Positions 52,473 through 60,892 of a DNA stretch of 64,000 nucleotides are shown here, in pieces. The stretch comes from Ardenticatenaceae bacterium (GTDB lineage Bacteria; Chloroflexota; Anaerolineae; Promineifilales; Promineifilaceae). Under the pieces are notes generated by a model. It was not told the DNA's origin, ran no database searches, and was given only the letters and a program-made list of their open reading frames with translations. The stretch spans positions 124,001 through 188,000 of the forward strand of contig JACKBX010000011.1 of assembly GCA_020634375.1 (NCBI GenBank), in the 5' to 3' direction. Both the position numbers and the translations under genes were made by a program. The number at the start of each line of letters is the position of its first letter. Position 1 is the first letter of the stretch.

Positions 52473-53384
52473 CTATTCCAACTCATCCAACACAGTTCGA
52501 TACAACACATCTGCACGGATGTCCTCTAGTGAATGACAGGGGGCATCCAATTTTTCTGCCAGAATGCGGGCCAAGCCCTGGTCAAAGGCGGGGTGTTCCA
52601 TGTTGATGACGACGGAGCGCACGGCCGTTTCCCGAATCAAGCCGGCAATGCGATGCGCTTCTTCCTGTGGCGGCAAATCACTGAGGCTGACGTTCCCCGC
52701 GCCATCCGTCAGCAAAATCATCATCGGCTGCACATCCGGGTGCGTAAAATGCTCCTGGCGAAACACCTCATACGCCAGCATCAGCCCCGCCGAAAGCGGC
52801 GTCTTGCCGCCAACAGCAATATCCGCCAACTTGTGTTTGGCTAACTGCGCCGAATTCGTGGGCGGCAGCACCAAATGCGCATCGTTTTTATTGAAGACAA
52901 TCAACCCCACGCGGTCACGCCGCTGATAGGCATCCGTCAGCAAAGACATGATCGCCGTCTTTGTGGCCTCCATGCGCTCGGCCACAGCCATACTCCAACT
53001 GGCATCCACCACAAACAAAATGAGATTGGCCGTGCGGCGCACGCGCACTTTCTCGCGTAAATCTTGCTTTTCCAGCGCCAGGGCTAGTTTGGAACGGTCA
53101 CGGTGGATTTGATGAGGGGCGGCAGCCCGCAATGTGGCGTCAAAAGCCAGATCGGTGATTTTTTTGTCGCGGGGCAAACGCGCCTGAATGTAACGGCCGC
53201 GTTTGCGTTCCGTGCGGGTGCGCGAGCGGCGGCCCGCCTGCTTGCGCGTCAGGCGGTCTAGCTGCGTATCCAGACGGCGCGGCGAAAACTCCTGCCCGCT
53301 CTTGATCTTCTGCCCGCCTTCCCACCAATGCCCTTCTTGTGGGGTTTGGGGCACAGTCTGTACACTCGCTTCTGTTGGGGCCAC
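52473..53384 (-). CDS. VWA-domain chelatase subunit (ChlD/CobT-like), probably the frameshifted second half
   Basis: 303 aa as an independent ORF from GTG 53384. The frame is open upstream to the A-run at 53424-53432 within the previous gene. A basic linker (RKQAGRRSRTRTERKRGRY) is followed by a VWA domain with complete MIDAS: DASWSM (~125), Thr in GGKTPLSAGL and Asp in LTDGAGN. In chelatases this subunit works with the AAA+ partner to load metal into a tetrapyrrole via ChlH/CobN. A -1 shift at the A-run would join it to the AAA+ ORF as a 682-aa protein, the usual fused length. Confidence 0.88.
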   Translation of the reverse strand: MAPTEASVQTVPQTPQEGHWWEGGQKIKSGQEFSPRRLDTQLDRLTRKQAGRRSRTRTERKRGRYIQARLPRDKKITDLAFDATLRAAAPHQIHRDRSKLALALEKQDLREKVRVRRTANLILFVVDASWSMAVAERMEATKTAIMSLLTDAYQRRDRVGLIVFNKNDAHLVLPPTNSAQLAKHKLADIAVGGKTPLSAGLMLAYEVFRQEHFTHPDVQPMMILLTDGAGNVSLSDLPPQEEAHRIAGLIRETAVRSVVINMEHPAFDQGLARILAEKLDAPCHSLEDIRADVLYRTVLDELE

Positions 53385-53416
53385 TTCTGGCCCTTCTTCT
53401 TCAATTTCTTCTGAAT

Positions 53417-54520
53417 CTAGGGCTTTTTTTTTACGGAGCTTTCGCTTTCCACCTGATCGGTTGGTTCGCCCATCTCGCTGGCATCCATGTCTTGCTGCAC
53501 GTCGGCCAGGCGATCTTCTAAATCACCGGAAGCAATGCCCGTGTCCTGGAACGGCCGTCCCTTGATACGATGCGGCAAAGCCAACTCCGCCGCCAGCACA
53601 ATATCCCGGTCTGTGATGCGGTCGCGGCCTTGCAGCGCGGCGTGTGCCTGCGCTCCGCGCAAAATCACCAGGTCAGCGCGATGGCCGTCCACATTCAACG
53701 AAGCCGTCAACCCGGCAATCGAAACCAAATCACGCCGCGAATAGGAAACGCTGTTCACCATCTCGCGGGCGTGCGAAATTTGGTTGGAAAGCAGCTTTTC
53801 CTGCTCAGCCCATTGAGCGCGGAACCCATTAGGATCAATCTCAAAGCCAATACGCCGCTCCATAATCTCCACGCGCTGCCGCGTATCGCTAATTCCGGAA
53901 ATGTTCACCGAAAAGGCAAAGCGGTCTAGCAACTGCGGGCGCAAATCCCCTTCTTCCGGGTTCATCGTGCCCACAAGGATGAATTTGGCCGGATGCACAA
54001 AGCTAATGCCCTCGCGCTCTACCACGTTAATGCCCATCGCCGCCGAATCTAGCAGCAGGTCAACCACATGGTCGTCGAGCAAATTCACCTCATCCACGTA
54101 CAGCAGCCCACGATTTGCCGAAGCTAGAATGCCAGATTCAAAGTGCTTTTCGCCGCGCTGAATCGCTTTTTCAATGTCCAACGTGCCCACCACGCGGTCT
54201 TCGGTAGCGCTGACAGGCAAGTCTACGAAGGGGGTGCGGCGTATGACAGCATCCGGTTTATTGTCGGAGTGACGGGCGCGGCAGTCATCGCACCACGCAT
54301 CTGGGCGCTGCGGGTCGCAGCCAAAACGGCAGTCGGAGACGACCTCGATATCAGGCAGCAGCGCGGCCAAAGCGCGGGCCGCAGTGGATTTGGCTGTTCC
54401 TCTTTCACCGCGTATGAGCACGCCGCCAATTTGTGGGTTGACGGCATTTAAGATAAGCGCACGCTTCATGCGTTCTTGTCCAACGATGGCGGTAAAAGGA
54501 AATGCTACTCGACGGGCCAT
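53417..54520 (-). CDS. AAA+ chelatase subunit (ChlI-like)
   Basis: 367 aa. AAA+ ATPase of the Mg/Co-chelatase type: FTAIVGQERMKRALILNAV, Walker A GERGTAKSTAARAL (~38), four cysteines in CRFGCDPQRPDAWCDDC, Walker B LLYVDEVNLLDD (~145), VGTMNPEEGDLRPQLLDRF and the arginine finger region. It ends in an acidic tail and VKKKP just past the slippery A AAA AAG. It drives metal insertion with the VWA partner. No ChlH/CobN or other cobalamin or chlorophyll genes are in the window. Confidence 0.92.
   Translation of the reverse strand: MARRVAFPFTAIVGQERMKRALILNAVNPQIGGVLIRGERGTAKSTAARALAALLPDIEVVSDCRFGCDPQRPDAWCDDCRARHSDNKPDAVIRRTPFVDLPVSATEDRVVGTLDIEKAIQRGEKHFESGILASANRGLLYVDEVNLLDDHVVDLLLDSAAMGINVVEREGISFVHPAKFILVGTMNPEEGDLRPQLLDRFAFSVNISGISDTRQRVEIMERRIGFEIDPNGFRAQWAEQEKLLSNQISHAREMVNSVSYSRRDLVSIAGLTASLNVDGHRADLVILRGAQAHAALQGRDRITDRDIVLAAELALPHRIKGRPFQDTGIASGDLEDRLADVQQDMDASEMGEPTDQVESESSVKKKP
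53423..53429 (-). other. candidate -1 ribosomal frameshift site
   Basis: On the coding strand the run GTAAAAAAAAAG contains the heptamer A AAA AAG in the correct phase, the same as in E. coli dnaX. The 0-frame ends two codons later (CCC TAG); the -1 frame leads into the VWA ORF without a stop. A 6-bp stem GGGCCA/TGGCCC lies 29 nt downstream. Confidence 0.65.
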
Positions 54521-54573
54521 TTTTCACTCCGATAGTATTAGTGTCTGGCAATGCCAGCAATTAAGCAGAAAAG

Positions 54574-54601
54574 ATTATACTGCATGGCTTGACGCGAGCA
54601 A
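54574..54601 (-). promoter_or_regulatory. promoter of the chelatase pair
   Basis: Minus strand TTGCTC (54601-54596), 16-bp spacer, TATAAT (54579-54574), about 55 nt before the ChlI-like ATG. The rest of the 54521-54732 gap has CAGCTAATCA direct repeats (54680-54715). Confidence 0.55.
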
Positions 54602-54732
54602 CCGCTGCTTAACACAGGGTTAAGGCTGGATGTGAAGGTCGTCGGGAACGGCCGTTTCCCATACAATTCTTAAGCATTTCAGCTAATCAGCTTGTCAGCC
54701 GGTCAGCTAATCAACTACTCATAGAGGTACTC

Positions 54733-55509
54733 ATGCGCGACAAATTTCTCGTCTTTGCCCATCGTGGGGGCAGCGGCCGTTGGCCGGAAAACACCATGCA
54801 CGCCTATCAGCAATCGGCGGCATTAGGTGTAGATGCCCTCGAGCTCGACATTCACAGCACCGCCGATGGCGAGCTTGTCGTCATCCACGATCCATTTGTG
54901 GAGCGGGTGACGGATGGCAAAGGAGCCGTACACAGCTTTACTCTGGCCGACCTGCGCCAATTGGACGCCGGTTATTGGTGGAGCGATGATGGCGGGCAAA
55001 CCTATCCCTTTCGCAGCCAGGGGTTAACCATCCCTACCCTGGCGGAAGTGTTTGAAACCTTTCCCCATTTGTGGATTAACATCGACATCAAACAACATGA
55101 CCCGCCTATCGTTGAGCCGTTTGTGGCGCTGATTCGCGCTCATAACATGGCCCACAAGGTTTGCGTTGGCTCCTTCCACACAGACACGGTGCGCCAGTTC
55201 CGCGCAGCGTGCCCAGAGGCAGCAACGGCCGCATCCCTGCCAGAAGTGTGGCAGTTGTTGGTATTGAGCAAGTTAGGATTGGGGGCGTTGTTCCAAGGGG
55301 AAGCAACGGCCGTACAAATTCCAGAAGTAGATAGTCGGCTGCGCATCATCACCCCTGCTTTTGTGGAGGCAGCACATCAGGCAGGAACGGCCGTACACGT
55401 CTGGACAGTAGACGATGTGGCCGGAATGCGGCGACTCATCAACATGGGCGTAGATGGTTTGATGACCGACTACCCCGACATCCTATTAAAATTGCTGGGG
55501 AGGTTATGA
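54733..55509 (+). CDS. glycerophosphodiester phosphodiesterase
   Basis: 258 aa. GDPD signature: FAHRGGSGRWPENTMHAYQQ (catalytic His ~10), DALELDIHSTADGELVVIHD (Glu, Asp, second His ~55), and the C-terminal VHVWTVDD and GVDGLMTDYPD. It hydrolyses glycerophosphodiesters to glycerol-3-phosphate, the substrate of the GlpD in this window. No signal peptide, so cytosolic. It overlaps the Nudix start (ATGATG), indicating a two-gene operon. Confidence 0.93.
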   Translation: MRDKFLVFAHRGGSGRWPENTMHAYQQSAALGVDALELDIHSTADGELVVIHDPFVERVTDGKGAVHSFTLADLRQLDAGYWWSDDGGQTYPFRSQGLTIPTLAEVFETFPHLWINIDIKQHDPPIVEPFVALIRAHNMAHKVCVGSFHTDTVRQFRAACPEAATAASLPEVWQLLVLSKLGLGALFQGEATAVQIPEVDSRLRIITPAFVEAAHQAGTAVHVWTVDDVAGMRRLINMGVDGLMTDYPDILLKLLGRL

Positions 55510-55946
55510 TGCGTCAGCGCGTAACGTTGATTTTTCTGCGTGGCGAAGAGATGCTGCTGCTGTATCGCAACAAGCACGGTCATATCTATTACGTCACGCC
55601 CGGCGGCGGCGTAGAGCCAGGAGAAACCATTGTGCAGGCGGCCATGCGCGAAGGCAAAGAAGAAACCAGCCTGGACTTTACGCTGGGGCCATTATTGTGG
55701 GAACGCGAATTCGATTTGGGTTATGAGACCGCTTTCCTGATTACCGATTTTTCGGGGAGGTTGGCCCTGGGTGGGCCAGAGCAAGAAGCGCATTCGCCGC
55801 AAAATATTTACCGGCTAGAATGGCATCCCCTGGCGCAGGTGAATGACTTGTTACATTATCCCGGCCCGGTGGATGTGGATGCGATTTTGTGGTCTGCAAA
55901 TGGGGTGGGAAACAAAAAACAAGAAACAAAAAACGGAAAACGCTAA
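55506..55946 (+). CDS. Nudix hydrolase
   Basis: 146 aa. The Nudix box is complete: GGGVEPGETIVQAAMREGKE followed by ETSL (about residues 35-58), giving GX5EX7REUXEE. It is preceded by YYVTPG. Nudix enzymes cleave nucleoside diphosphate derivatives; the substrate is not predictable. The start overlaps the GDPD stop, and either ATG 55506 or 55509 could be used. Its 3' end overlaps the convergent gene by 4 nt. Confidence 0.92.
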   Translation: MMRQRVTLIFLRGEEMLLLYRNKHGHIYYVTPGGGVEPGETIVQAAMREGKEETSLDFTLGPLLWEREFDLGYETAFLITDFSGRLALGGPEQEAHSPQNIYRLEWHPLAQVNDLLHYPGPVDVDAILWSANGVGNKKQETKNGKR

Positions 55947-56617
55947 CGGCTCATTGCTAATTGATAGAGCTTGCGCCCTCCGGCATGACTGAGCCACAGT
56001 GTATCTCCGGCCCAGGCCACGCCCATTGGCATGAAGGTCAGTGGATAACGGGCAATTTCCGCGCCGTCCGCCGGATCAATTTGCAGCAAGGCAAAATGCT
56101 GCTCATCACCTACCCAGTCAAAACCCTGATAAATGGGATCGAACTGCATGGGGTAAGCCAGTCCCAGCCATAAATAGCCATTGTGGAAATCGAGGTCGCC
56201 TGCGGCAACGGGCGCGGGCAGCGTGCGCAAAATGGCGCTGTCTGCGGGATTGACGGCTAGCAGCTTGCCAAATTGCTGCGAAACAGCCCAAAGGTGGTCA
56301 TTCTCCCAAGCCACGCCGGAAATCCAGCCTTCGTTGTCCAAATGAACGGTATGGTCAAAGTCGTTGGTGGCAGGGTTGACTTGCCGTATCCAACCGGCGT
56401 CGTGTAGGGACTGCCAGAGTGTACGGCCGTCCCAGGCCAGCCCGCTCAAGTTACCAGGGCACAAGATGCTGCGCTGCACCTGCATGGTCTGCGGGTCTAG
56501 CTGGTAGATGGAGCCTGTCGTGTAATCGGCATTCCATAGGAAACGGCCGTCCCAGGCCAACCCCGCAGGGCCACGTCCCGGCGCATCATATGCAGCAAGT
56601 ATCGTTAATTCAGCCAT
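55943..56617 (-). CDS. beta-propeller protein (Vgb/PQQ-like)
   Basis: 224 aa from ATG 56617 after GAGGAA. Repeating blades read GLAWDGRFLWNADYTTGSIY, GLAWDGRTLWQSLHDAGWIR, GVAWENDHLWAVSQQFGK, and YLWLGLAYPMQ, ending in GVAWAGDTLWLSHAGGRKLY. This suits a five- to six-bladed propeller of the virginiamycin lyase/glutamine cyclotransferase-like type. No signal peptide. Cofactor and function are unknown. It is the last gene of the coaX operon, 10 bp after the hydrolase. Confidence 0.8.
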   Translation of the reverse strand: MAELTILAAYDAPGRGPAGLAWDGRFLWNADYTTGSIYQLDPQTMQVQRSILCPGNLSGLAWDGRTLWQSLHDAGWIRQVNPATNDFDHTVHLDNEGWISGVAWENDHLWAVSQQFGKLLAVNPADSAILRTLPAPVAAGDLDFHNGYLWLGLAYPMQFDPIYQGFDWVGDEQHFALLQIDPADGAEIARYPLTFMPMGVAWAGDTLWLSHAGGRKLYQLAMSR

Positions 56618-56627
56618 GAACGATTCC

Positions 56628-57638
56628 TCATGCGTTACGTTTCTCAAGCACCCATTCCAACATTTTTAGCAAAAATTCCGGCGATGCAGAATCCACCTTC
56701 TCCCAACGGCGCGGCTCCTGGGAGCTTTCGTACAATGCCTGCATCCGCTGCGTATCTCCTCCCATTGAACCCTTCTGTTGAATGAGCACAACCGGACGCG
56801 GCGCGATCTTGCCTATGTGACGAGGCAAGAAAAACGTGTGGGGGTTACGATTCTGGAAAACGTGCGCTGGCGCAAAACCAGCCTGTGTGCGCCCAATGGC
56901 AATCACGCCACGAATGGCAGACGTCAGCGTTGCCCACATCAAGGCTATGCCAGCACCCATTGGCTGCCCAATGATAATTGGCTCGTTCGGCAGCATTTGG
57001 GTCAACATGACGATGTCCTCTTGCAAATCTTTTGGCAGTAACGGCTCATTTGCGCTGGCATGTAGCAAATAGCGAAAAGGATCCAGCCCGTAAACACTGT
57101 AACCGCCCTCGGCTAGAGCTGTGCAGATGGCATCATCTTTACGGCCAAAATTACCGTAGCTGGAAAGATACAAAACAGTTTGCGGAGATAAACTTGAACT
57201 GCTGGGGGGATAATGATAGCTCTCCATCACCGTGCCAGAACGCAGCGGCCAAACGTATACCCGTCCTGCCCTTGATTGCGGAAAGCCAAAAAAGCCAAAG
57301 TTCACGTCGGAGCCAAACCGTTCTTCGGCCCAATCTTTTATGGCTGCCAGGTCTAGTTTGAAATTAACGTCTCCGGGCATCCCATCACTTTCGCCTGTGC
57401 CGCGCAAATCAAAAACCAGGTTGGCTATTTTGCCGCCCGCCCCATAAGATTTTACTTCTTGGCGGGCACAGGTGAGTACACTACTTTTGGTAAGGGGGTA
57501 TTTGGGAACCCATGCACGCAAAACCTTTATGTCTTTATCTGTAGCATTGGTTGGTTTAACCAACATGGCATCCAGATAGAGATCGTCATCTGTTAAGATG
57601 CCAAATTCTTCTTCAACATAGGGTAGTGCGATGGCCAT
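56628..57638 (-). CDS. alpha/beta-hydrolase-fold protein, probably catalytically degenerate
   Basis: 336 aa, ATG after GGGAGC. The alpha/beta hydrolase order is visible: YLDAMLVKP, NLVFDLRGTGESDGMPGD (~75), VLYLSSYGNFGRKDD, GYSVYGLDPFRYLLH and the elbow position IIIGQPMGAGIALMWATL (~215). The usual GxSxG is GQPMG, lacking a Ser/Cys/Asp nucleophile. The protein also has an atypical internal segment (SYHYPPSSSSLSPQT). It may be a non-catalytic binding protein, or the nucleophile lies elsewhere. It follows the solute-binding protein by 77 bp, where a GGTTCAA/TTGAACC hairpin sits. Confidence 0.75.
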   Translation of the reverse strand: MAIALPYVEEEFGILTDDDLYLDAMLVKPTNATDKDIKVLRAWVPKYPLTKSSVLTCARQEVKSYGAGGKIANLVFDLRGTGESDGMPGDVNFKLDLAAIKDWAEERFGSDVNFGFFGFPQSRAGRVYVWPLRSGTVMESYHYPPSSSSLSPQTVLYLSSYGNFGRKDDAICTALAEGGYSVYGLDPFRYLLHASANEPLLPKDLQEDIVMLTQMLPNEPIIIGQPMGAGIALMWATLTSAIRGVIAIGRTQAGFAPAHVFQNRNPHTFFLPRHIGKIAPRPVVLIQQKGSMGGDTQRMQALYESSQEPRRWEKVDSASPEFLLKMLEWVLEKRNA

Positions 57639-57715
57639 GTATTTTTGCTCCCTGTTTCAACAACCCAAACTTGGGACAGCTCGTGGTTCAACACCTGGCA
57701 TTGAACCGGCTTGGG

Positions 57716-59275
57716 CTAAGGTGTGCCTACCTCTTCATATGGATAGTTGGGAATTAAGTCTACTACTCGATTATATGCTTCGACAAGTGTTTTTTCAGTA
57801 CCAAAGTACCCGCTGAGCATTTCTTGCAAGACGATTGAGAAGGTGAGGGTGCGGTAAACCTCGCCGATAAGCGCACCCTGACCTTGTGAGAAGCCCCAAC
57901 GGCCGTTACTGGCAAGAGCCTCTTGCAATGCCGCCACCGTATCCGCACCATAAATATCTTGCAAACTGGGGCCGCCGTTTTGCAATGGGGTGCTGCCCCA
58001 GGCATCTATGTAACGGCGGGGAGCAACTGCCGTGCCCCAGTGCAGCGGGATTTTGCGCTCCGGTTCCACAGCCAGCCAGCGTTCGTACCCTTCATCGAAC
58101 CAGTATTGGGCAAAGGCAACGGCCGTTTCGGCATCCGCCTGCGATGTCATGCCCAACACCGTCATGGAAGCAAAGCTGGTGGGGGAAGCCTGTGCACCGC
58201 GCCCCCGCAGCGTAGCGAGGACGGCGCTGTTTTGCGCCAGAAAATCAGGCGTCGCCGCGCATTCCGGGCAAACAGGAGGATGGGCATCATCCAATCCTGC
58301 CAGTTGCAGCAGCAACTGCGGCCCAGCCATCACCAAACCGGCACGCCCGGACAGGTAAGCATCTCGTGTGCTGGTATCTGTTTGTACACCAATAGGGCTG
58401 TAGTTGTGAATGATGTCGTAATAAAAATTCAGCGCATCCTGGCACACGGGCTGCAACAGTTGGATGCGACCTATCTCATCAATGAGTTGGCAGCCATTGG
58501 CCAGGGCGATGTGTTCAAAAATGCGGTGGGTGCTCACCAGGTTGGACTCTGTGGGCGCAACGAATCCGGCAATGAAGTTCTCTGGATCGTAGAGAGCTTC
58601 GGCAGCGTTGAACATGGTGGTGAAGTTGTCGGGGGCGTTTAAGCCTTTGTCTGCAAACCAATCGGTGCGATAAATGGTGATTTGTGGATAGCCATCGCTG
58701 GGCAGCGCGGCAGGTTGTCCGCTGCCGCTGAGAAAGGCAAGGGCATTGGGATCAAATGTGTCGCGGCCAATGGCATCGAGGGCTTGTGCGGTAACGGCCG
58801 TATCCAGCACACCGCGCTCGGCCCAATTCACGGCGTAATCCAGCGGGAAAATGAGGATGTCGGGCAGGTCGTATTCGGGGGAAATGACGGCCGTTTCCAC
58901 TAAATCAGGCAGCAAATTGGACGCAATCAGGCGCATTTCAACTGTGACACTGTGAGCATCTCCAAATTCGACAGCCATTTCTCGCAACACGTCCTCATGA
59001 GCCGGGGAATTTTCGTTAACCCAGACGGTGAGGGTGGGCTGGTTTGGGGCCTGGAATGTGCCCGCCTCTGGCGCAATGATGCCGCCGGGTGTGGCAGTGG
59101 GTGCGGGGATGATTTCTGGGGGCAGGGTGTTGGTAGGGGCAACGGCCGTTGCTGCCGTCCGCGTCGCCTCGCGTGGCGGGGTGAACAGGCCCTGGCAAGC
59201 CGTTAACAAAAAAATGGCCCCCAAAGCAATGAAGGCAACCGTGTAACGGAATAATTTCGTCAATTTCAAGTTCAT
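57716..59275 (-). CDS. extracellular solute-binding lipoprotein (ABC type)
   Basis: 519 aa from ATG 59275. Signal peptide and lipobox FLLTAC (Cys ~27), Thr/Ala/Pro linker with TAV codons, then a family 1-type binding protein (LTVWVNENSPAHEDVLREMA, DAYLSGRAGLVMAGPQLLLQ, FAQYWFDEGYERWLAVEPER). Such proteins deliver sugars or related solutes to ABC permeases, but no permease is in the window. The start overlaps the coaX stop by one base (TAATG), an odd coupling of a cofactor kinase to a transport lipoprotein. Confidence 0.88.
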   Translation of the reverse strand: MNLKLTKLFRYTVAFIALGAIFLLTACQGLFTPPREATRTAATAVAPTNTLPPEIIPAPTATPGGIIAPEAGTFQAPNQPTLTVWVNENSPAHEDVLREMAVEFGDAHSVTVEMRLIASNLLPDLVETAVISPEYDLPDILIFPLDYAVNWAERGVLDTAVTAQALDAIGRDTFDPNALAFLSGSGQPAALPSDGYPQITIYRTDWFADKGLNAPDNFTTMFNAAEALYDPENFIAGFVAPTESNLVSTHRIFEHIALANGCQLIDEIGRIQLLQPVCQDALNFYYDIIHNYSPIGVQTDTSTRDAYLSGRAGLVMAGPQLLLQLAGLDDAHPPVCPECAATPDFLAQNSAVLATLRGRGAQASPTSFASMTVLGMTSQADAETAVAFAQYWFDEGYERWLAVEPERKIPLHWGTAVAPRRYIDAWGSTPLQNGGPSLQDIYGADTVAALQEALASNGRWGFSQGQGALIGEVYRTLTFSIVLQEMLSGYFGTEKTLVEAYNRVVDLIPNYPYEEVGTP

Positions 59276-60051
59276 TAGCAAAGTTGTGTGCGTTCGTAAA
59301 TCAATCGCAATCCTTCTAGGGTGAGGGCGGGATCAATGGTGTCGAAAACGGCCGTGTATGGCGCAATCAGGTCAATTAAACCGCCAGTGCCAATGACGCG
59401 GGCAGGCTGGCTTTGGTCGGGATGCTCGGCACGCAGTCGCTGTACCAATCCTTCAACCAGGCTCACGTAGCCAAATATCAAACCCGACTGCATAGCCTCG
59501 GTTGTGTTGCGCCCCAACACTTGCGGCGGCGCTTCCAGCGCAACGTGGCTTAACTTGGCGGCACGGGCCACAAGTGCATCGGCAGCCAGCCTTAGACCGG
59601 GCACAATCGCCCCGCCACAGAGTTCGCCAACGGCCGTTACCACATCCAACTTGGTCGCCGTGCCCATGTCAATGGTAATGGCTGGGCCAGGATAAAGCGA
59701 GTGAACGGCTACGGCATTGACCACGCGATCCGCACCAACGGCCGTAGGCACATCCGTTGTCACGCGAATACCCAAATCCATATGCAGCCCCGCCTGAACA
59801 GGCATTATACCCAGGTAACGTGCGCTGGCTTTCGTAAACGTATTTGTCAGGCTTGGAACCACACTGCACAAAATGACAGCATCAAGACTATCTGCCAATT
59901 GAAATTCTTGGAGCAAGGCGCGAAGCAAAATGCCATACTCGTCAACCGTATTAGAGGGGGCGGTTGAAAGCCGCCATTGATGCTGCCAGCTTTGCCCACC
60001 CCATACGCCTAACGAGATGTTCGTATTACCAATGTCAATGGTCAGTAGCAT
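59275..60051 (-). CDS. coaX: type III pantothenate kinase
   Basis: 258 aa. CoaX signature: LTIDIGNTNISLGVW at the N-terminus (phosphate loop), ILCSVVPSLTNTF, GVGADRVVNAVA-type block (TAVGADRVVNAVAVHSLY), TIDMGTATKLDVV (~125) and GGAIVPGLRLAADAL. It phosphorylates pantothenate in CoA synthesis. It heads a minus-strand operon with the solute-binding lipoprotein, the hydrolase-fold protein and the propeller protein. Confidence 0.96.
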   Translation of the reverse strand: MLLTIDIGNTNISLGVWGGQSWQHQWRLSTAPSNTVDEYGILLRALLQEFQLADSLDAVILCSVVPSLTNTFTKASARYLGIMPVQAGLHMDLGIRVTTDVPTAVGADRVVNAVAVHSLYPGPAITIDMGTATKLDVVTAVGELCGGAIVPGLRLAADALVARAAKLSHVALEAPPQVLGRNTTEAMQSGLIFGYVSLVEGLVQRLRAEHPDQSQPARVIGTGGLIDLIAPYTAVFDTIDPALTLEGLRLIYERTQLC

Positions 60052-60243
60052 AAAGCCATTTCTTCAGAGATTGGCTTCCAGAGCATTCGCAATCTCATAT
60101 CCTTATGCTGATTGTATAGGGGCAAAGGAAGGGTGACAAGGGTTAAGGAATCGGTTAAACTGAACCATGTTCTAACCTGTCAACTTGCATTATAATAATC
60201 AACAATTCACACTTTACTCACTTCATGATTAAAGGAGTTTCCC

Positions 60244-60888
60244 ATGCTTGTAAAAGAAAGAATGTCTTCTCCCGTCATTTCCGTAGACCCCAATATGCCT
60301 ATTATGGAGGCGCTCAAGTTGATGCAGGATAAAAGCATCCGGCGCACACCTGTTTTGGAGAAAGGTAAGCTCCTCGGCATTGTATCCGATAAAGACCTGC
60401 TCAATGCCGCTCCATCCGATGCCACCACATTGAGCGTCTGGGAAATGAACTATTTGTTGGGGCAAGTTAAAGTAAAAGACGTGATGACCAAGAATGTCCT
60501 GACGGTCACAGAAGACACCCCCATTGAAGAAGCCGCCTATGCTATGGTGCAAAATAAAATTGGCGGTATGCCCGTTATGCGGAACAACCAGGTTGTCGGC
60601 CTGATTACTGAAACTGATCTGTTCAAGATTTTCTTGGAGCTGATGGGCGCACAGGATGAGGGAGTGCGTGTCACGGCGTTAGTCCCAGAACGGCCGGGCG
60701 AGCTAGATGAGTTAACTCATGCCATTGCCCAGGCAGGTGGTAGTTTTGTGGCATTCGGCCAATTTTCAGGGGATAGTCCGGCAAATCGTATGGTGACGTT
60801 TAAGGTCGCAGGTATGGAGCTAGAAGACGTTAAGCAGACAATCACGCCTCACATTGAAACGCTAATCGATATTCGGATTTGTTGTTAA
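60244..60888 (+). CDS. CBS-pair and ACT-domain protein (AcuB-like)
   Basis: 214 aa. Two CBS motifs: MSSPVISVDPNMPIMEALKL (1-65) and DVMTKNVLTVTEDTPIEEAA (80-135), each with the GIVSDKDLL / GLITETDLF ends. The C-terminal ACT-like domain has VTALVPERPGELDELTHAIA. CBS pairs bind adenosine ligands and ACT domains bind amino acids, so this is a small cytosolic regulator. A TATAAT (60190) lies upstream. The gene ends 5 bp before the next ORF, whose first codons contain the terminator. Confidence 0.9.
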   Translation: MLVKERMSSPVISVDPNMPIMEALKLMQDKSIRRTPVLEKGKLLGIVSDKDLLNAAPSDATTLSVWEMNYLLGQVKVKDVMTKNVLTVTEDTPIEEAAYAMVQNKIGGMPVMRNNQVVGLITETDLFKIFLELMGAQDEGVRVTALVPERPGELDELTHAIAQAGGSFVAFGQFSGDSPANRMVTFKVAGMELEDVKQTITPHIETLIDIRICC

Positions 60889-60892
60889 GCCA

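Noticed and set aside
57660..57715. tRNA-like segment (GGTTCAA...TTGAACC)
   Set aside because: Only one hairpin; no acceptor or anticodon arms can be drawn.
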